Shown here one piece after another: positions 33,163 through 37,422 of a stretch of 37,422 nt of DNA. Every line of letters starts with the position of its first letter. Positions within the stretch are counted from its first letter, which is position 1. The notes beneath the pieces were generated by a model. That model searched no databases and was not told the DNA's origin. It saw nothing but the letters and a program-made list of their open reading frames with translations. A program made the position numbers and the translations under genes. Location of the stretch: the NCBI RefSeq assembly GCF_017114945.1, contig NZ_JABXKQ010000072.1, positions 1 to 37,422 on the forward strand, in the 5' to 3' direction. The stretch comes from Nostoc sp. JL34 (GTDB lineage Bacteria > Cyanobacteriota > Cyanobacteriia > Cyanobacteriales > Nostocaceae).

Positions 33163-33509
33163 GAAAATACTTGAGAGAGCAACAACATGAGGTAATTCTA
33201 ATCGATTAAGTACTCTTAAGTGGTATTTGTGGCACAGAAACCTGTTTAGAACTTTGACGAGTATAGTACAGACAGCTTTTATACCAACAATATAATCAGG
33301 ACTAAATGTGATTGAGAAGTGGTGAGATAGTTAGGCGATCGCCTAACTATCTCCTAAGTAAAAAAGAATATTTATTACGTTTTCAATAATATTAATATTT
33401 AAAGCTGCTATTTTGAACAAAAAAAATTCTAGCACTCGTGAGAGAAATTAAGCTGGTGTTATGCCAAAAATCAACAAGTGTGTAGGCGTATTTAAAAATA
33501 ATAAAAATA
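33163..33509. other. 347-base intergenic stretch with a long perfect palindrome
   Basis: The stretch lies upstream of the HNH gene and downstream of the RHH/HTH gene, both on the minus strand. Its only clear structure is the palindrome at 33324-33353. A small frame at 33392-33595 is a shadow. Confidence 0.5.
33324..33353. repeat. 30-bp perfect palindrome centred on HIP1
   Basis: The arm GAGATAGTTAGGCGA (33324-33338) is followed without gap by its exact reverse complement to 33353; the centre is the HIP1 octamer GCGATCGC. It can fold into a very stable cruciform or hairpin. No T run follows on the minus strand, so a classic terminator is not clear. Confidence 0.85.
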
Positions 33510-34199
33510 CTAACTTGCCGGATGATATAACCCCGTATTTTCATTAAATTCCCACCCCATACCCGATTTATCCTTGCCCTTGCACCATGCCACAAAAAGC
33601 GGTGGGTGCAGCTTAATTCGCTGTTCGCGTACAGTTTCTTGACTTACACCAAGTCTTGAAGCTAAACCTTCTTCGCTTAATGGTTGCATTCGGGGAGTAT
33701 GCACAATGAATGATGAATTGTTGTTGTACGATTTATTGCCCCGCTTTTGTTGATTGTTGAGATGATTTTGAATTTTAATAATCGCCTCGGTAAACTGTGT
33801 CATTCGGGCTGTTATCCCCTCAATTTTTTCTGATAAATCGGCGAGATTATGGATTGCTCCGGTTTCGTTGCTAGATTCACTCTTTAACTGTGACTCCAGC
33901 TTATCAAGTCGTGAGCAAATAGCTAATATCGTTTCATTCGTAGGACTTGGGTTACTATTGTTACTAGTAACTAAGTACTCCTCAACACTTGCCTTAATCT
34001 TAGAGTCCAAGCGTTTATCTAAATTATCGCCACCAATTGCATCAAGGTTATCTATATCATCTAGGTAGAGTTCGATAAATTGGGTCAGCGTGGCTGTTGC
34101 CGTCGTCCCTTTCGACTTACAACGGGCGATAAACTGCTCCCACATCTTTTGGTCGCAGTTAAAAGATGCCAGTTTCTTGTTTTTCCCTGTTTGGCTCAT
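33510..34199 (-). CDS. RHH / coiled-coil / HTH plasmid protein
   Basis: The 229-residue protein begins with a ribbon-helix-helix-like segment (KKLASFNCDQKMWEQFIARC, TTATATLTQFIELYLD, about residues 8-47), then a long coiled-coil with regular hydrophobic spacing (ICSRLDKLESQLKSES, LADLSEKIEGITARMTQFTE, about 90-145), and ends with an HTH-like region (EEGLASRLGVSQETVREQRI, about 175-195). This is the layout of partition or replication-control proteins of plasmids. Direct repeats of TCTAGGT lie just upstream and may be its operator. It is followed by the palindrome region and the HNH gene. Segregation is the likeliest role, by inference. Confidence 0.65.
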   Translation of the reverse strand: MSQTGKNKKLASFNCDQKMWEQFIARCKSKGTTATATLTQFIELYLDDIDNLDAIGGDNLDKRLDSKIKASVEEYLVTSNNSNPSPTNETILAICSRLDKLESQLKSESSNETGAIHNLADLSEKIEGITARMTQFTEAIIKIQNHLNNQQKRGNKSYNNNSSFIVHTPRMQPLSEEGLASRLGVSQETVREQRIKLHPPLFVAWCKGKDKSGMGWEFNENTGLYHPAS

Positions 34200-34219
34200 G
34201 TCTAGGTACTATCTAGGTT
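34200..34219 (-). promoter_or_regulatory. Direct repeats TCTAGGT spaced by one helix turn
   Basis: TCTAGGT at 34201-34207 and again at 34212-34218, 11 bases apart start to start, lie immediately upstream of the RHH gene start (34199). Same-face direct repeats are typical operators of ribbon-helix-helix proteins. Confidence 0.5.
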
Positions 34220-34301
34220 AACCGGGACTGGACACGACCGAATAAGCGCGTCATCCCGAAAAGATAACTACCTTGACAGGATCATTTTGGAGCGCATGAG
34301 T

Positions 34302-34322
34302 GCGATGGCGTACCCGCCCGCC
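34302..34322 (+). repeat. 21-bp interspersed repeat, inverted copy of 32625-32645
   Basis: Exact reverse complement of the copy at 32625-32645; it directly abuts the inverted-repeat site that starts at 34323. Confidence 0.8.
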
Positions 34323-34456
34323 GGATACTGTTGGCGAATGTAATACATTATTGTCTTATTAAGTATTACGTAAGCTCAAACCTTCAATCTGTAGTTGCGG
34401 CTTTGAGTTGTAACACTTTTGTCCGTGCGTTTGTAACACTTTCGCCAACAGTATCC
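34323..34456. other. Inverted-repeat-bounded site beside the recombinase (candidate attachment or origin site)
   Basis: A perfect 16-bp inverted repeat bounds 134 bases: GGATACTGTTGGCGAA (34323-34338) and TTCGCCAACAGTATCC (34441-34456). Inside are GTAATAC/GTATTAC (34340-34346 and 34363-34369), the palindrome TTACGTAA (34366-34373), and two direct copies of TTGTAACACTTT (34408-34419 and 34431-34442), 23 bases apart. It lies 22 bases from the recombinase stop. Such density fits an attachment site or an iteron-type site, without telling which. Confidence 0.5.
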
Positions 34457-34477
34457 CCGCCGGTGGCGATTGCTTTT

Positions 34478-35560
34478 TTACCGATGTTTGCTTTTTTTAC
34501 GCAGTGCGTGAGAAGTCCCAACACGCCCGACATGGTGAATGTACTTTGCAGTTGTCGCCGGAGAAGCATGGCCCAAATCTGCTTGCAAGTCAAAATCAGA
34601 AGCTCCATTTTTCTTAGCCAGCGTCGCGTGAGTGTGGCGCAGAAAGTGGGCACTGAACTTAATTCCCGCAAAAGCAGAAATTTCCGCCATCATCAGTCGC
34701 AACCCCCGATCGCTTAGAGGTTTACCCCTATCCCGCCGACTGGGACTAGGAAACACCGGCTGATCATTGCTGGCATCGCCACGGTAATCCAGTAGCACCG
34801 CACTAGTTTCCGGATCGAGACTAATGGTTCTGGTTTTATTTCGTTTCCCCGTCACAGTTAATAACAGACAATCTCCATCCTCCCGAAACTGCCGCCAAAA
34901 TAACCCTGGCGTAACTATGCGCTTACCATAATCAGAAGTTTGCCGCGCAATTTCTCCCGCCCTCACCCCACTGTAAAAGACGAGAGTCAACAGCAGCCAA
35001 TGCATCTTATTAGTGTTGTGTTGCAAATCTACTTCAATCGCCGCTTTTTCCAACTTAGCAATCTCGCGTTCCGACAGAATGCGCTCTGCGAGCTTATCGT
35101 CCCATTGGATACTTAAGTCCTTGCCCAAGTCGATAGCAAAATAACCAATAGAAGCTCTAGTACCCCATTCCCACAAACTTTTAATCGCCGCCGTGTATTT
35201 AGCCGCAGTATTTTTACTAATTCCATAAGTATTTTTCTTTCCGCGTACTGGCTTTTCATCCTTGAGCCAAGCAAGATTTGCGTGTAGATGGAATAACGTT
35301 ACCATCCTAAAATCAGATATCCCAAACCGCGACTGCATATAATCGGCAAGTTCATAACCAATTTGCCGATATGCCCGTCGCGTTTGGTCGCTTTTAATAG
35401 TGACAGAATGTACCCATAGCTCAATTAGCTGCTCCGTCGAATTAATTCTCTGGCGGTTGGGAAAATAATAATCCACAAGAGCAACCCGGGCTTGATCGAG
35501 CGGTAGAGTCACCACCTCCACAGCAAGTGATTCCACGCTTAATACAGGTAAATTTTCCAT
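34478..35560 (-). CDS. Tyrosine recombinase (phage-type integrase / XerC-D-like)
   Basis: This 360-residue protein has a SAM-like N-terminal DNA-binding half (ELWVHSVTIKSDQTRRAYRQ...) and a C-terminal catalytic domain with the family residues: Arg in FYSGVRAGE (about residue 198), Lys in TGKRNKTRT, HFLRH (about 308), and GHASPATTAKYIHH with the Tyr nucleophile. It cuts and rejoins DNA at specific sites through a covalent 3'-phosphotyrosine link. I chose ATG 35560 (MENLPVL) with GGGG upstream over TTG 35575. Its start overlaps the end of the Cap4-like gene by about 22 bases. The likely site is the inverted-repeat region at 34323-34456. A plasmid-resolution role is as plausible as integration. 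Confidence 0.85.
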   Translation of the reverse strand: MENLPVLSVESLAVEVVTLPLDQARVALVDYYFPNRQRINSTEQLIELWVHSVTIKSDQTRRAYRQIGYELADYMQSRFGISDFRMVTLFHLHANLAWLKDEKPVRGKKNTYGISKNTAAKYTAAIKSLWEWGTRASIGYFAIDLGKDLSIQWDDKLAERILSEREIAKLEKAAIEVDLQHNTNKMHWLLLTLVFYSGVRAGEIARQTSDYGKRIVTPGLFWRQFREDGDCLLLTVTGKRNKTRTISLDPETSAVLLDYRGDASNDQPVFPSPSRRDRGKPLSDRGLRLMMAEISAFAGIKFSAHFLRHTHATLAKKNGASDFDLQADLGHASPATTAKYIHHVGRVGTSHALRKKSKHR

Positions 35561-36882
35561 AAGATAAATCCCCAACCCCCACTGATAATTATGATGCCGA
35601 GAATGACAATTAATTTTTTAATGCTTCCAACAGCATTGTTGGCATGTTGTGGGGAAGTAATAGGATGCTCTCCTCTAATGTGAAGCAGTGGCTCACCTGT
35701 GAGTCCATACTTCTCCAGATTGACTTCGACTTCAGGAATAATATCTCGAAGAATACCTATGCTAACAACCAAGCGGGTTCCTGTTCCGCCTATCATCTGA
35801 TGAGCCAAAGGATAAACGGGGGTTTCTTGAGTGGGATGAGCATCTGTTGCCCATACCTCTTCACGGTATTCCATTTCAATTGCGTAGCCCCTAACAGATG
35901 AGAAGACAGATCCTATTGCAAGACATGCTGCCAGACGACGATTGCCAGCAAGCCTGATTCGCTTAGTATTTCTATACTTTTCAATCCAGCTTCGAGTATC
36001 CTGTAGTTCAATGAGTAAGCGATTCCACTGTTGGGATGGGGCAATCGCACGAGTTTCACCACCAGAAAAAGGGGCCCAATCGAAACACAATCCATGATGC
36101 TCTGGGTTATTTTCAGAGGCAATGGCTGTGTAAATCAGGATGGGACTAAGGGCTGGTAGTTGACTGGGAGGAATTTTTTCTCGCAGTTTTGTCTCTAACT
36201 CTTTGCGGGTAATAATTTGATTCTTGCGCTGTCGTATAAATGTGCCTAAGTGATTATAAATATTATCAAAAGTTTTAAAAGATAAATCTTCATATTCACT
36301 CAGATTGTCAGCCAAAGACTGCTTAAAAAGAGCTTCGCCATGAGATTTTGCAGTGTTCCAATCTGCCTCGACTATCACCTTTTCAAAAATGAAAAAGGCA
36401 TCTTGTTCTGTGCCGCCAATTTTTTTGACTAGGCGGGTATACTCTTTGAAAGAATTTTCTTTGACTGTAGAGTTTTCTTCATAAAAATCTTGAGGATTAC
36501 GAACGCGGCGCAATCCATTTACCAAAGGCTCTAAGTCTCTGGAAACTCCTGCTGCTACAAGTATAAACTGCTGATAGGTGTTTGGACTACCAGCATCTAC
36601 TTCTCGGAACCGTTGAATTTCATTTAAAAACTTAGATGGTTGGAGTGTATGGTCTTTAACTTCAAGAAACTCTATCGCAAACCCACGGCCGGGTACAAAA
36701 AACTTTGCCTCTACATCTCCAATTCCTTCCCGGATCATAGCTGTGAAGCCATCCTGAGCTAGCCAAGCAGGAATGCGAGCAAGCATGACTTGCTCCTGAA
36801 AGGAAAAGCCACCTTCAGCAATATCACCACCACGAGACTGTGGTTCTAGGAGTGAGGGAGTCAAATGTTCTTTCTCTGTCAT
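35539..36882 (-). CDS. cap4: CBASS effector: Cap4-like nuclease with SAVED domain and hydrophobic C-terminal tail
   Basis: The 447-residue protein has an N-terminal DUF4297-like nuclease: SRGGDIAEGGFSFQEQV, Asp56 in GIGDVEAKFF, and Glu74-Val-Lys76 in FLEVKDH form a PD-(D/E)XK pattern. A SAVED-like domain follows from about residue 290 (TKRIRLAGNRRLAACLAIGSVF, GYAIEMEYREEVWATD). In Cap4 proteins a cyclic oligonucleotide binds SAVED and activates DNA cutting. Unusually, the last 25 residues are very hydrophobic (SIKKLIVILGIIIISGGWGF), like a membrane helix, instead of the usual end of SAVED, so the domain may be truncated. The start overlaps the E2-like stop by 4 bases. The recombinase gene follows. 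Confidence 0.7.
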   Translation of the reverse strand: MTEKEHLTPSLLEPQSRGGDIAEGGFSFQEQVMLARIPAWLAQDGFTAMIREGIGDVEAKFFVPGRGFAIEFLEVKDHTLQPSKFLNEIQRFREVDAGSPNTYQQFILVAAGVSRDLEPLVNGLRRVRNPQDFYEENSTVKENSFKEYTRLVKKIGGTEQDAFFIFEKVIVEADWNTAKSHGEALFKQSLADNLSEYEDLSFKTFDNIYNHLGTFIRQRKNQIITRKELETKLREKIPPSQLPALSPILIYTAIASENNPEHHGLCFDWAPFSGGETRAIAPSQQWNRLLIELQDTRSWIEKYRNTKRIRLAGNRRLAACLAIGSVFSSVRGYAIEMEYREEVWATDAHPTQETPVYPLAHQMIGGTGTRLVVSIGILRDIIPEVEVNLEKYGLTGEPLLHIRGEHPITSPQHANNAVGSIKKLIVILGIIIISGGWGFILWKIYLY

Positions 36883-37388
36883 GCGGTTTGCTGCTCAGTC
36901 GGTTTTTCCAAAATAGAATACCCTTCAACGGGATTGGAACTCCAACTTTGGAGTTTTGAATCTGAGGCGTGTGATGATGGTCCGAGCCATTTTCCAGTAT
37001 CTAGCCACAGTTCATAGTAATATAACCATAATGCAGTCCACGGGATGATAGTCTTTGCAAGCAGCATATCTTTCTGCCACGGTTTTTCTTTGGGGTAGTA
37101 GAGGCATAAAGTTCCGTCTTTCCAAACATGGGGAGGTCGTGATGCCAAAGAGGGAGATATGACATTAACGGTTGGGTAAGAGCTGAGTTTGTAGCGGATT
37201 GCTACTCGATATTTTGGGGAAAACTGACGGGGTTGAAGCGTGCCTCGCCATACAGCTACCCCACGCTCTCGCCTGTAAGCGAACCCAGGAAATCGGTGCA
37301 ATATGTGTAGGTTTTGCAGCCCCAGGTTGATAGAACCCATTTGATATCTTTTAGACGAGCAAGTAGAATCAACAGAAATTAGGTGCAT
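36879..37388 (-). CDS. E2-like protein of a short type II CBASS operon
   Basis: The 169-residue protein has an E2-like pattern: VAVWRGTLQPRQFSPKYRVAI, YPTVNVISPSL, HV at 87-88, then DGTLCLYYP with the probable catalytic Cys95, IIPWTALWLYYYELWLDTGKW and His140. No E1 domain is present, as in type II short CBASS, where an E2-only protein conjugates the cyclic-nucleotide synthase to a target to prime it. The synthase gene is not in the window and would be expected past the right end. It overlaps the Cap4-like gene by 4 bases, so the two are one operon. M17 is an alternative start. The assignment comes from motif pattern only. Confidence 0.65.
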   Translation of the reverse strand: MHLISVDSTCSSKRYQMGSINLGLQNLHILHRFPGFAYRRERGVAVWRGTLQPRQFSPKYRVAIRYKLSSYPTVNVISPSLASRPPHVWKDGTLCLYYPKEKPWQKDMLLAKTIIPWTALWLYYYELWLDTGKWLGPSSHASDSKLQSWSSNPVEGYSILEKPTEQQTA

Positions 37389-37422
37389 TGAAACAGTTTA
37401 GGGTTGAAAATGGGGTATTCAA

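Noticed and set aside
34331..34717. Plus-strand 128-residue frame opposite the recombinase
   Set aside because: It spans the inverted-repeat site and is antisense to the recombinase catalytic domain; no ribosome site or family.

Overview
The window looks like part of a large plasmid, or an integrated conjugative region, of a filamentous Nostocales-type cyanobacterium. The sequence reasons are a low overall GC content, many HIP1 octamers (GCGATCGC, for example near 3384, 8671, 25854, 26324, 29646 and 33335), several Nostoc-style interspersed palindromic repeats, a CTGAGTC heptamer repeat, and many cyanobacteria-specific hypothetical genes. No chromosomal housekeeping genes, rRNA, tRNA or CRISPR array were seen.

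Layout. (1) 1-4300: an HTH/dynamin-like NTPase fragment divergent from an MrfA-type DUF1998 helicase, with an operator-like palindrome and a terminator in the helicase leader, then two small hypothetical genes. (2) 4400-5480: a RelE/ParE-type toxin-antitoxin pair bracketed by inverted copies of one interspersed repeat. (3) 5780-7996: an operon with an N6-adenine methyltransferase split over two genes, motif I in the first and NPPY in the second. (4) 8278-10945: a vWA-domain protein and a partner with a Fis-like C-terminal helix-turn-helix. (5) 11104-14132, minus strand: a WYL regulator and a VirD4/TraG coupling protein. (6) 14602-22660: a two-gene module made of a frameshifted partner gene and a 2118-residue DEAD/DEAH-DUF1998 helicase with a possible phospholipase-D-like C-terminus. 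This recalls Druantia DruE-type proteins but cannot be assigned with confidence. (7) 23126-29321: DUF5895-like protein, then a minus-strand set with a membrane protein, a lytic transglycosylase-like protein and a Gly/Tyr-rich protein, then small plasmid genes. (8) 29412-31190: a Pol I-type DNA polymerase without 5'-nuclease. (9) 31664-35560: small DNA-binding proteins, an HNH nuclease coupled to a decayed gene, an RHH/coiled-coil/HTH protein and a tyrosine recombinase with a structured repeat site beside it. (10) 35539-37388: the downstream end of a CBASS operon, a Cap4-like nuclease-SAVED effector and an E2-like protein. The cyclic-nucleotide synthase expected with them is not in the window and may lie past 37422.

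How it fits together. The coupling protein, transglycosylase and membrane proteins suggest conjugative DNA transfer. The polymerase, DUF5895-like protein, RHH protein and recombinase suggest replication, maintenance and recombination. The CBASS genes, the giant helicase module, the split methyltransferase and the toxin-antitoxin pair suggest accessory defence and stability cargo. Several genes look damaged: the NTPase fragment, the giant helicase's partner, the gene after the HNH nuclease, and possibly the SAVED effector's C-terminus. Three proteins end in motifs like the beta-sliding-clamp binding sequence. All family assignments come from reading motifs and from memory; no database search was run.
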